22,573 nucleotides of DNA from a virus: IMG/VR virus record IMGVR_UViG_3300024415_000052, positions 1 through 22,573 of that record. One strand, written 5' to 3'. Below, in pieces: positions 7,207 through 15,602 of this stretch (position 1 is the first letter of the stretch; every line of letters begins with the position of its first letter). The notes beneath the pieces were generated by a model. It had not been told where the DNA came from and made no database searches. It was given only the letters and a program-made list of their open reading frames with translations. The position numbers and the translations under genes were made by a program.

Positions 7207-10200
7207 TTATTGGAAGTTTCCTGATGCAATTGCACCTGTCTTAAGAATTGTAGTTCTCTGTACGAGAATTTCCATTCCTCTTACTGGTTCAATATAAGTA
7301 TCTAGGATACCGACATTTTGATCAATAACTTCTGGAGTATTATTAGTTTCATCCATCACGTTTTTGTAATCGTAAACACCATCATCGTTTTGAACAGTTG
7401 CTAAGAAATTATCAGCAAGTGTTTTAATCTCCAATCTTGTTTGCGCCGTATTAAATTCGAATAGATAGTTTTTCAGAATTGCTTCAATACCATCTTGGAT
7501 GTAAATTACAACCTCTCTACAGTTAATAGAACTTAATGCAGATTTTGTAGTCTGCTGTGCAGTTTTATTTGCAAAGATTGTTGGTCCAGTTCCACTTTGG
7601 AATACAATCGGATTTAATCCAAATGGTTCTAAGTATTCTCTGTCCTCTTTTCCAAGATTAACTTCTAATCCTACAACTCCTGCTCCACCTACAACACCTC
7701 TACGAACTCCGGCAACTAATGACCATGGTAAAGCGTTTTCATATTTTGCAATAAAGTTATTTGAAACGTATGCAGCTGGTACAACATTTATATTTCTACC
7801 TAAATCCCTAACAGTAATGAAAGGATAATAGAATGCTCCCCAACTCGCACCTTGGGTTTGAGATGGTAATGAGTATCTAACAGTAGGATTTAATGCAAGA
7901 TCACCACCAGTAGAAATAAATCTAGATGATAAACTTCCAGTAAGATCTTTAAATGATGGATCAAGATTACGTTTAAAATCTTTAGCCGATGGAGCATTTA
8001 ATATTGCGAATGCATTCTTTCTAGTAGAAGCTAACACTGTGTATATCGCTTTAGATCCACTTTCAATACCGTTTCCGAATGTATCTACAATATATCTAAA
8101 GTTAATTACATCTCTATCAGTTAATGCTTTAAATAAATTAGTTCCATTTAAAGTACCGTTTAAGATTTCAACTTGTCTATCATTAGTTCCGTTAGGTACA
8201 TGTCTTGTGCTATCTAATTTAAAACCATCTAAGGTAAATACGTTTAGATAATCAATCCATCTATCAATTGGAAAATATAATTCAACCTTTGTTACTCCGC
8301 CAGCGGCATAAGTATCTATTTCACTTTGGCAAGTTACTAACAGTGCAGTTTCCCCAACAGGGATAGTGCTAAATTCAGCGTTAGTTAATCCACCTTGAAC
8401 AGCATTTATTCTTGTTAACCTTGAATGTGGTATATCAATAGTTCCTTCAAAATGTACTAAGTAATTTCCTACTGTAACTGTGGATGCATCAGGATCATTA
8501 GATGATATTAATACTTGGTTAGGCTTTAAACCTGTTTCAGTTAATGAATCAGATATAATATCTATAGATCTGTTCATTGCACCTTTAAGTGTTTGTATTC
8601 CAAATACACCGAATGGATATGCAACAGGAACAGAATTTAAAAACTGTCCATCAACTCCACCTAAATTAAATTGTCCATGTGGTGTAACATTATTAAAATC
8701 ATCTTCCTCATAAGGTGTTACGGCAACGGATGGTAAATAATAATTTGGATCCGAAATAGGAATTGTTGTTGCTGCAGTTGTTGGATTAGCAGTATGAATA
8801 GCAGGATAATTAACAGCATTAAATACTAAGTAAGATGTATACTGAGTTGTTATACCTCCTAGAGTTATTTCATATACTGCTTCATCACCATCAGTAAGAG
8901 TACCATTTGTGAATTGGCTATATAATATAGAACCATATCCACCTATGATATTTGAACTTGCATTATCATTATCTGGTACTTGGTCAGTAACAAATCCAAA
9001 ATCACCTTCATTGATGTATTTGTATACTGCTCCTGGTCCACTTGCAAAATCAGCAGAAGTAATTCCACCGGCTGCCGATAATGTAACTGTTACAGTTCCA
9101 CCTACAACTTGAGCAGAAATAACCGGAACAAACGCAGTCCCTGTTGCAGTTAGTATATAAGTACCTACTGCTGTTGAACTATTTGCCGTCATTGCAGCAA
9201 ATGCGTCATATAAAGCATCACCTTCAGCACCCTGTACTTGTATTTGTACATCACCAGAAGTTATCTCAGTAACAGATAGTAATTCAGTTGTTTGAGTAAC
9301 TTCAGTTGCTGCAGTTCCAGTTCCATTATAACTTACATCTGAAACGATTGATCCACTATATGATAAGAATCTAACATCATCTTGTATTGAAGTAGCCTGA
9401 GTGTATTCAATATTGTGACCGATTAAATCAATACCACCTTGAACACCGTCAAGTAATGTATCACCGTCAAATAAATCTTCATTCACAGCTACAAATAATC
9501 CAGTTGATGCAGTGTCAGCATTTATAACTTTTTCTACGAAAAGGTTATTACCTAATAAATCTGTAAAGTTAGGAAGTAAAGATGCAGTATAAGTTGCAAT
9601 AAGGTTAACTTCACTTTCATTAAAAAATTCAGCAAGTTTTGTATCAGTAGAATCTGAATCAAATAACCTTCTCTTTAAACCTTGAACTTTATCAAAGTAT
9701 GTTTGGTAAATTGGATCTGCTACGAACCTTTCATAAGGTGTAGGAGAACCAAAGTCTCCACCAAAGTTTCCATCTATTACAAAGACATCAACTAAGAAGT
9801 CAGATACTAAACTATCTTTATCTAAATAACCAGGTACATTTGCAGCACCATACCATTCTTCAGCAGTTACATTAAATCCTGTTGAATTTGCATTGGATGC
9901 TTTTCTTACAATAACTGAAATAGGATTTTGTCCTAAATTTGTAAAATCTAATAAATCATTAGTTGTTCCTGAATTAAAGGCCAGTTTATCTGCCCCTACA
10001 TTATCCAAGAATGAATCAGTATCAGGATAAAAGAATTTATCTCTGTTATACATTAATTGGTATTCGGCCATTGCACCTTCATTATCCTGAACCTCAGGAG
10101 TTGATGCTGTACCAAATTTAATATACTCTACCTTATCGGCAGCAGTTAAGTTTAATAGATTAAGTGCAAGAATCGGTCCTCTTTCCAATGCTGCTAAACA

Positions 10201-10434
10201 GCTTCTGTGGAAATATGAGTCCTTTCTTTCTAGGTTTCTGTCAATGTCACCGTAAACTTGTTTAAAGAATGCAGTGTCAGGTACAAATACCGGAGTATTG
10301 AAAGGTCCCGTTTTGGAGAAACCAACAATTAATCTAGTTTGATTAGCAGGAATACTAACTACTTGTGATTTGTCAAATTCAAATCTGTAGGTTCCTGAAG
10401 CTTTAATCGAAGCTATTTTCGGATCTAGTGCCAT
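7207..10434 (-). CDS. Tail sheath protein (gp18-like), unusually long
   Basis: A 1075-aa contractile sheath subunit. The N-terminus (FEFDKSQVVSIPANQTRLIVGFSKTG is covered by residues 18-43) is typical of T4-type sheaths. The conserved C-terminal core, about residues 830-1075, includes GAFYYPFITVRDLGR, PWSLVAGVRRGVV, EYLEPFGLNPIVFQ, CREVVIYIQDGIEAIL and VQRTTILKTGAIA. T4 gp18 is 659 aa. Much of the extra length lies between about residues 110 and 650, including a Thr/Val/Gly/Ala-rich, beta-like stretch near 370-565 that could form domains on the outside of the tail. The protein wraps the tube and contracts to drive it into the cell. The gene follows the terminase gene after a 55-nt gap with its own promoter-like element. 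Confidence 0.9.
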   Translation of the reverse strand: MALDPKIASIKASGTYRFEFDKSQVVSIPANQTRLIVGFSKTGPFNTPVFVPDTAFFKQVYGDIDRNLERKDSYFHRSCLAALERGPILALNLLNLTAADKVEYIKFGTASTPEVQDNEGAMAEYQLMYNRDKFFYPDTDSFLDNVGADKLAFNSGTTNDLLDFTNLGQNPISVIVRKASNANSTGFNVTAEEWYGAANVPGYLDKDSLVSDFLVDVFVIDGNFGGDFGSPTPYERFVADPIYQTYFDKVQGLKRRLFDSDSTDTKLAEFFNESEVNLIATYTASLLPNFTDLLGNNLFVEKVINADTASTGLFVAVNEDLFDGDTLLDGVQGGIDLIGHNIEYTQATSIQDDVRFLSYSGSIVSDVSYNGTGTAATEVTQTTELLSVTEITSGDVQIQVQGAEGDALYDAFAAMTANSSTAVGTYILTATGTAFVPVISAQVVGGTVTVTLSAAGGITSADFASGPGAVYKYINEGDFGFVTDQVPDNDNASSNIIGGYGSILYSQFTNGTLTDGDEAVYEITLGGITTQYTSYLVFNAVNYPAIHTANPTTAATTIPISDPNYYLPSVAVTPYEEDDFNNVTPHGQFNLGGVDGQFLNSVPVAYPFGVFGIQTLKGAMNRSIDIISDSLTETGLKPNQVLISSNDPDASTVTVGNYLVHFEGTIDIPHSRLTRINAVQGGLTNAEFSTIPVGETALLVTCQSEIDTYAAGGVTKVELYFPIDRWIDYLNVFTLDGFKLDSTRHVPNGTNDRQVEILNGTLNGTNLFKALTDRDVINFRYIVDTFGNGIESGSKAIYTVLASTRKNAFAILNAPSAKDFKRNLDPSFKDLTGSLSSRFISTGGDLALNPTVRYSLPSQTQGASWGAFYYPFITVRDLGRNINVVPAAYVSNNFIAKYENALPWSLVAGVRRGVVGGAGVVGLEVNLGKEDREYLEPFGLNPIVFQSGTGPTIFANKTAQQTTKSALSSINCREVVIYIQDGIEAILKNYLFEFNTAQTRLEIKTLADNFLATVQNDDGVYDYKNVMDETNNTPEVIDQNVGILDTYIEPVRGMEILVQRTTILKTGAIASGNFQ

Positions 10435-10462
10435 CTTATATTATTTTTTTTTATTTGCTTTT

Positions 10463-10470
10463 TTTATATA
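10463..10470 (-). promoter_or_regulatory. TATATAAA element before the sheath gene
   Basis: GATATATAAAAAAAGC on the minus strand, with TATATAAA 28 nt before the sheath ATG, in the 55-nt gap after the large terminase gene. Same family as the elements at 7181 and 22345. Confidence 0.4.
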
Positions 10471-10489
10471 TCCACTAACCTATAACTTT

Positions 10490-12307
10490 TTATACCAGGT
10501 CGTAGATATCAAAATTCAATTGCCCACCTTTAGCATCCTGTTCTAAGATGCCATCAATTTTATCCTGAACACTTTGCTCAGCAACATCATGTATCTCTTC
10601 AGCAAAGTCTGAAAAATCCAAAGTAAAAAAGAATTCAGAACTATTTATACATGTCATTATTAAATCATCATGACCTAATTGACCGGCATATGTACCATTC
10701 GGTAATTTTCCAAATGTTGCTGCTTCATAAACAGTTTGCTTATCTTTTATTACAATTTTATTTTGGGTAATATATTTTTTAAAGTTCTGGCAGAAAATAG
10801 GTTTGTTATCCTTTTTAACCTTTAGCCCAAATTGTTTTGTTTTTGCATCTATTCGATGTTTAAATTTAACAACCGATTCTTCATCAAAATCATTTCTTTG
10901 TGGAAATACAGTTTCCAGCCTTTTTATTAGCTCACCACCAAATAAATTCCATTCTATAATTAATTTTACGTTTTCAGAGTAAAAAACATCATATGCTAAA
11001 ATATAAAGAGATTTTGCAAATTCTTCGATAGTATGCTCGTTACTTCTAAATCTTCCTATTTGTCTAATTCTATAAAAATCAATAAAGCTACCTGGTGATG
11101 TTACTTTTTTCCAATCGGCTTCATCCATGAGCTCTATCTTAAAGATATTTATAATAGAATAATCACCACCAGTACCTTCGGCAATATCTACAGAAAAACA
11201 CCAGTAATTATCATCCTCTTCAGCATCATCCAAATTAAATTCAGGATCCCATAATAAACCAGCATAATCTACCTGTTCATCTTCAAATGCAATCATCTCT
11301 CTATGTACAAAATCTATTTGGTTGGTTGTTAATTTTTTAAGGCTATCAGCTCCTAATAGTAATGATGATCCTGCTATAAACTGATTTCCATATTGTCTAT
11401 TGAATGCCTCATCGCTTCCTAAGTTAGCAACTTCTTGCTTCATCCATGCATCATCTCTTCCAGGTACATCCCACCAATCAACTCTAAATGGTGTATATTC
11501 ACTTAACCCTTTATCAGCAGCAGTATATATGTCATAGAATTTATTAAAACCATTTGGCGTACTTGTTATAATAACTTTAGAGTTTGAAGATGCAGATACA
11601 GTAGGATAAACATTTTCATAAAAGGTATCAACAAAGTTTGCAGGTATATGCGCAAACTCATCCATAAATAATAAATGAATAGTAAAACCAATTGCTGCTT
11701 TCTTTGTAGTAGTCTGACCAATTATTCTACAGCCATTATCAAACTTAGAATTAAATACATCCCATTTAAGAGTTCCTGGTTTTAAAAAGAAAGGTAAATG
11801 TTCTAATATAGTTTTACCCTTATCAATGATTTCTCTTGTAGTTGCCCCTTTATTTGAAAGTATTAAAGAATTCTTATCAAAATTAAATAATGAATACCAA
11901 GCAATAAAAATAGATGAACAAATAGTTTTACCTACTTGCCTACTTGCTAAACATACATTAAACCTTTCGGCTTGGAATTGCCTTAACATCTCTTCTTGGT
12001 AAGGTCTTAAATTAATTGTCTGTAAACCATGATCGGTCATTACAGTACAATATGTATTTGCAAAGTATACAATATCTTTTGCACACTTCTTAATTTCTTT
12101 TATTTCCTCAGATGTATAATTAAATACAATATTACCTTTTCTTAAATTAGGATTACCTTCATAGAATGGAGTAGATGCAGGTTTATAACCTTCTTCTATC
12201 GCAAACATTAATTGCTCTACGCTTTCACTTGACCATGAAAATGCTTGCTTAGCCTTACCAACGTTAAAATCAAATCCTGCACTAGGTGCTTGTGGTTTCT
12301 GTGCCAT
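10490..12307 (-). CDS. Terminase large subunit (gp17-like)
   Basis: A 605-aa packaging motor. The ATPase domain has an adenine-binding segment RPYQEEML near 101-108, Walker A SRQVGKT at 122-128 (T4 gp17 has the near-identical SRQLGKT), Walker B LLFMDEF with D216/E217, and a coupling motif TSTPNG near 249. The nuclease domain follows: D374 in FSVDIAEGTGGD, an acidic residue in the IIEWNLFGG segment near 460, and the aspartates of GHDDLIM near 570. It would translocate DNA into the prohead through the portal and cut at head-full. Length matches gp17 (610 aa). It starts close behind the GroES-like gene, overlapping its end by 26 nt, so the two are translationally linked. Confidence 0.95.
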   Translation of the reverse strand: MAQKPQAPSAGFDFNVGKAKQAFSWSSESVEQLMFAIEEGYKPASTPFYEGNPNLRKGNIVFNYTSEEIKEIKKCAKDIVYFANTYCTVMTDHGLQTINLRPYQEEMLRQFQAERFNVCLASRQVGKTICSSIFIAWYSLFNFDKNSLILSNKGATTREIIDKGKTILEHLPFFLKPGTLKWDVFNSKFDNGCRIIGQTTTKKAAIGFTIHLLFMDEFAHIPANFVDTFYENVYPTVSASSNSKVIITSTPNGFNKFYDIYTAADKGLSEYTPFRVDWWDVPGRDDAWMKQEVANLGSDEAFNRQYGNQFIAGSSLLLGADSLKKLTTNQIDFVHREMIAFEDEQVDYAGLLWDPEFNLDDAEEDDNYWCFSVDIAEGTGGDYSIINIFKIELMDEADWKKVTSPGSFIDFYRIRQIGRFRSNEHTIEEFAKSLYILAYDVFYSENVKLIIEWNLFGGELIKRLETVFPQRNDFDEESVVKFKHRIDAKTKQFGLKVKKDNKPIFCQNFKKYITQNKIVIKDKQTVYEAATFGKLPNGTYAGQLGHDDLIMTCINSSEFFFTLDFSDFAEEIHDVAEQSVQDKIDGILEQDAKGGQLNFDIYDLV

Positions 12308-12569
12308 TTTCTTCTATTACGGCAAGAACATGATTTATATGAAGGATTTCAAACTTATCTCCATCAAATGTATACTCAGTACCCTTACCTATTGTTTTTA
12401 CTATTTTATCACCTTTCTTTACTTCAAGGTCATCGGCTGCTTCAATTACTAAAGCTATCCTATTATATTTTTCATCAGGGAGTATTAAGCCACTATCAGT
12501 TTTTCTCTCTGGGTTTATTACTTCTTGTGTGAGAATATAACTATTCTTCATTTTCATCGCTATCGACAT
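12282..12569 (-). CDS. GroES-like co-chaperonin (gp31 analogue)
   Basis: A 95-aa Cpn10-fold protein. YILTQEV leads into a mobile-loop region NPERKTDSGLILPDEK, where LIL stands at the hydrophobic tripeptide that contacts GroEL. It continues with RIALVIEA, then KKGDKIVKT (the GD turn) and a final strand HVLAVIEENG. Compared with bacterial GroES, about ten residues are missing between IEA and the KKGD turn, where GroES has its roof hairpin. T4 gp31, needed to fold the capsid protein, also lacks this roof. The start overlaps the previous gene by 29 nt; ATGs at 12557 and 12551 also fit, and the family usually starts close to the first strand. It is inserted between the two terminase genes. Likely role: fold the capsid protein with host GroEL. 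Confidence 0.82.
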   Translation of the reverse strand: MSIAMKMKNSYILTQEVINPERKTDSGLILPDEKYNRIALVIEAADDLEVKKGDKIVKTIGKGTEYTFDGDKFEILHINHVLAVIEENGTETTST

Positions 12570-13149
12570 CTTGTATATCTTCTTCGTTAATTGTTTCTTG
12601 TAATGCTCTCATTAAATCTTTAGTACCTCTTGACTTAACTCCGCTTTGTTTTTTATTATTACTACTATCTGAATTACCATGATAAACATCAATATCTCTA
12701 GAAGTCTTTTTGGCATTTTCTTCAATAGCAACCATGTACATAGTTTGACTTTTAATAATGTCTAATAAAGTTCTTTGTAAATCACTAAGTACTTCAAACA
12801 TTCTTGGGGATACATCACCTTCATTAATAATATCCATTAATTGAGATATTGCAATTTCACTGTTCTCCATTTGTCTAATAAGCATACCTAATGCATACTC
12901 ATCTAAATTAGATTTTGCTTGAATATATTCATGCTCTGCAATGATTTCTTCGCTTAAATAAAACTTAAGTAAACTAGACATTACTTTTTTAGCCTTTCCT
13001 TTAGCCTTTGTTAAAGCAACTGCTTGTGTACTTTCAATCTTTACTCTTGACAATTCTGGAGTTTCATCTAAACCAGGTACTTCATCTGGTAAATCATTGA
13101 GTAAATCTCCGATACTATCTCTAAATTTATCTTTTGAGTTATCTTCCAT
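12541..13149 (-). CDS. Putative terminase small subunit (gp16-like)
   Basis: A 202-aa, mostly helical and acidic protein. Residues about 60-160 form long amphipathic helices (LLKFYLSEEIIAEHEYI, then MLIRQMENSEIAISQLMDII and RTLLDIIKSQTMYMV), consistent with the central coiled coil of T4-type small terminases that assemble into rings. The acidic C-terminal end (DVDSDENEE) follows a Lys/Arg/Ser-rich linker. Size is close to T4 gp16 (164 aa), and it sits before the large terminase as in T4, with only the co-chaperonin between. No sequence motif is decisive, so the call rests on position and architecture. Its expected job is DNA recognition and stimulation of the motor. Confidence 0.55.
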   Translation of the reverse strand: MEDNSKDKFRDSIGDLLNDLPDEVPGLDETPELSRVKIESTQAVALTKAKGKAKKVMSSLLKFYLSEEIIAEHEYIQAKSNLDEYALGMLIRQMENSEIAISQLMDIINEGDVSPRMFEVLSDLQRTLLDIIKSQTMYMVAIEENAKKTSRDIDVYHGNSDSSNNKKQSGVKSRGTKDLMRALQETINEEDIQDVDSDENEE

Positions 13150-13179
13150 TAATAAGTTATTTGTAATATATATTCCAGG

Positions 13180-15141
13180 TTATCTGGCATCCGTTACATC
13201 TTGTAGCATTAATTCTGGTGATGCATTATCTAGCAATAAAGTTAAATGTGTATCTTTAACTACATACTGACTAAGTACTAATGACTGTAATTCTTCTTCT
13301 ATAGGTTTTTTCCAAATTCTTATATTTGTTATATCCATAGAGCACCCTAACAGTTTCCATTCAAGATCATTAGCTACATCAACTGGTGTGTAAGTTTTTG
13401 TTTCGTTAAATTGCAAATCTAATTCTGCTGTAAATTCAGGATTAGGTTGAGATGCATCTTCTAATGTATTATAAACAAATAAACCTAATTGCCTAGCGGT
13501 TGCATTTAAATTAACTACAAATGCATACCATTTATTATTTAGAAATGGAGAAACTAATTTCCATTTATAATAAGTGTTATTAATTTTCATAATAAACCAA
13601 TTATGAAGATAGGTAAATGATACATCCTGTGTAGGAGGTAATAAATTGTTTTCATATACTATAAAATTATTACTCTCTTCCTTGTTAAAACTAGGTGAGC
13701 CTGTGACAAGTATATCATCTACATAAGTTTCATCAATAATAATAGAATCCCCTACAATTTCAATAATCTTTGCAATTCCATTATATGATTGTGTTCCTCT
13801 AATACTAATCCAGTCACCGACCGATACTGCATTACCAAATGTTGGTAAACCACCAGTATTAAATTGTACATTTCCATTTTTATTAACTATAGAAAGTATA
13901 AGTACATTAGTTTGTTTTGTGTTTTTAAATTTAGGTCTTGCCCAAAACGTAAATGCTCTATCTTCTTCTTTACCCCAACCTTCGTTGTATCTATACTTTA
14001 TTGCTTGATTACCAATTCCTACTGTTGATAATTCATAGTGATATTTAGAAATAATAGTCCAATGATTGTAAACATTTTCTTCTTTTATAATTAGCCTTTT
14101 ATTTAAAGACCTTCTAATATAATCATTACTTAATGTTCCTATTGTATTGTATTGATTATTTTTTCTAACATCTCTGAATTCATTTTCTCTCTCTACTCTA
14201 AACTTATCTTCTACATCAGATATTAAAGCTTGTGTATTAACATCAGCCTGTATTCCTGCTGTAGTATTCTCATACCCAACAGCCGTCCTTTGTTGATATG
14301 GAACAAGGCTTACTCTCCAATAAGATCCACTATATAAAAAATCATCAGCCTCTGCAATTGCATCAACTTCATACATTCTATTCATATAATCTTTAAAATA
14401 TAAATAGTCACGCATCTCTGGTTTTGAACCTAGTCCAAAGATTGCCTCAAATGCAGATTTAACAATATGTATTTCAAACTGAACAGGAAAATCCATCATC
14501 ATTGGATTAAATTGAATTTCCCTTGTTGGTAATTCGTTATCAGGAATTAGTATTTTTACTTCACCTTCCTTAATAACATCAAATAATGAATATTCTTTAA
14601 GGATAACATCTCTACTTCTTTGGTCAGCTTTAGTTTTAAAATAATCAACACAAAAACCAAACATATTAGAAGTAATGGCAGAAAGCTGATTATACATTGA
14701 TGAAGCTCTAGATAAATCATAAGGATTCCATGTATCACCACAACAATCAACTACGAGATTAGGTACACCTATACAACCTTCAGCTCCACACTCTACTTGA
14801 GGTATTCTACAAATCACGCCACCATCAGTTACTAATTCTAATGCAATAGATTCAAATTCCATTATACCATCACCAACCTGTTCATAGCGGTATTGAATCC
14901 AAAAAGGTTTTGCTGGATTTAATAACAAAGCTTCTAAATTTGCATTAGTAAGATCAATATAATCAGAATATGTTACACCATCTGTTCCCCATCTAAATTG
15001 TTTTTTATAATAGGTACCTGTACTTTCACCTTTTGTAACATCAGTATACCCTAATACTTCTACTACGTCTTTATAAGGTTCTTGTAAGCTAATTAATATA
15101 GCATCACCATTAGCATCCGTTTTTGTTCCGTTAACTGCCAT
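13180..15141 (-). CDS. Probable neck/virion structural protein with C-terminal LamG-like lectin fold
   Basis: A 653-aa protein with three parts. Residues 1-110 are beta-rich (FRWGTDGVTYSDYIDL, PAKPFWIQYRYEQ). Residues about 110-290 hold clustered cysteines (C111, C118, C123, C133, C134, C164) and a segment RDYLYFKDYMNRMYEVD, then SGSYWRVSLVPYQ, that recalls T4-type neck proteins. Residues about 395-650 look like a concanavalin/LamG domain (RAFTFWARPKF, KWYAFVVNLNATARQL, ITNIRIWKKPIEEE), interrupted near 435-480 by a small barrel-like insert (GDWISIRGTQSYNG). It sits just before the small terminase gene, where T4 has neck and tail-completion genes 13-15. A lectin-like domain suggests glycan binding at the neck, perhaps by whisker-like decorations. 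The virion role is likely; the specific neck assignment is tentative. Confidence 0.45.
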   Translation of the reverse strand: MAVNGTKTDANGDAILISLQEPYKDVVEVLGYTDVTKGESTGTYYKKQFRWGTDGVTYSDYIDLTNANLEALLLNPAKPFWIQYRYEQVGDGIMEFESIALELVTDGGVICRIPQVECGAEGCIGVPNLVVDCCGDTWNPYDLSRASSMYNQLSAITSNMFGFCVDYFKTKADQRSRDVILKEYSLFDVIKEGEVKILIPDNELPTREIQFNPMMMDFPVQFEIHIVKSAFEAIFGLGSKPEMRDYLYFKDYMNRMYEVDAIAEADDFLYSGSYWRVSLVPYQQRTAVGYENTTAGIQADVNTQALISDVEDKFRVERENEFRDVRKNNQYNTIGTLSNDYIRRSLNKRLIIKEENVYNHWTIISKYHYELSTVGIGNQAIKYRYNEGWGKEEDRAFTFWARPKFKNTKQTNVLILSIVNKNGNVQFNTGGLPTFGNAVSVGDWISIRGTQSYNGIAKIIEIVGDSIIIDETYVDDILVTGSPSFNKEESNNFIVYENNLLPPTQDVSFTYLHNWFIMKINNTYYKWKLVSPFLNNKWYAFVVNLNATARQLGLFVYNTLEDASQPNPEFTAELDLQFNETKTYTPVDVANDLEWKLLGCSMDITNIRIWKKPIEEELQSLVLSQYVVKDTHLTLLLDNASPELMLQDVTDAR

Positions 15142-15144
15142 CGA

Positions 15145-15570
15145 TTAAGAATTTATTTGTTCGTATGAACCTTTTGAATTACCTTCCTTTTTAAAAGTTT
15201 CTCCAATTATATAAGAACCTACAAAAGGTGTTAATGCAGCAAAGTATGCAGCCGCACCCATAAGGTCAGCGTTCTTAACGATTACCCATACTCCTATGAT
15301 AGTCCATAAAGCAATCGTAATATACATTAGATTTTCTCTTTTGCTATTTTTACCTTTCATGAAAATTGAACTATCGTCACTAGGTCTCATGCTTTCGCCA
15401 AATATGTATGAAGCAACAAAACCAGTCAAAGAAATAAAATATCCAGCTAGTTGAGTAAAGTCAGTATTAAAGTATGTAGCAGTAATACCTACAGCTACCC
15501 ATAAAAATACTACTAAGTAAGTAACACATTCACGTTTTGATTCACAGCATCGTTTAAGAAAAGATTTCAT
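15145..15570 (-). CDS. Four-helix membrane protein built from a tandem duplication
   Basis: A 141-aa protein. A TTG at 15576 extends the frame by two codons, but the ATG at 15570 is preferred. Four hydrophobic segments are visible, at about 16-33, 39-59, 81-98 and 104-124. The two halves repeat each other at a 65-residue offset: SKRE-x3-Y, a tryptophan in helix one, Y-F-x2-L-T-x-F-V-x-S-Y-I-x-G-E in helix two. The loop and C-terminal tail are charged, with cysteines at residues 8, 9 and 15. The function is not known. Small multi-helix phage membrane proteins are often holins, which is possible here because no other lysis gene is visible, but nothing proves it. It ends 3 nt before the neck/LamG gene, so the two are co-transcribed. 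Confidence 0.75.
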   Translation of the reverse strand: MKSFLKRCCESKRECVTYLVVFLWVAVGITATYFNTDFTQLAGYFISLTGFVASYIFGESMRPSDDSSIFMKGKNSKRENLMYITIALWTIIGVWVIVKNADLMGAAAYFAALTPFVGSYIIGETFKKEGNSKGSYEQINS

Positions 15571-15586
15571 ATACAAACATTATTTG

Positions 15587-15594
15587 TTTATATA
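15587..15594 (-). promoter_or_regulatory. TATATAAA element before the membrane protein gene
   Basis: GAATATATAAACAAATAA on the minus strand, with TATATAAA 16 nt before the ATG at 15570, in the short gap after the 220-aa gene. It marks a possible start of the neck-terminase transcript. Confidence 0.38.
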
Positions 15595-15602
15595 TTCAGC
15601 TA

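Noticed and set aside
8039-9112. Plus-strand open frames opposite the sheath gene
   Set aside because: Antisense shadows of a clearly coding minus-strand gene; no recognisable motifs.
12245-12532. 95-codon plus-strand frame opposite the GroES-like gene
   Set aside because: Leu/Tyr/His-rich antisense reading; the minus strand encodes a recognisable co-chaperonin over the same bases.
14556-14750. 64-codon minus-strand frame inside the neck/LamG gene
   Set aside because: Out-of-frame, hydrophobic reading fully inside a larger gene; no evidence of independent start.
15571-15576. TTG start two codons upstream for the membrane protein
   Set aside because: An ATG follows at 15570, all clear starts in the window are ATG, and the duplicated unit does not need the extra residues.
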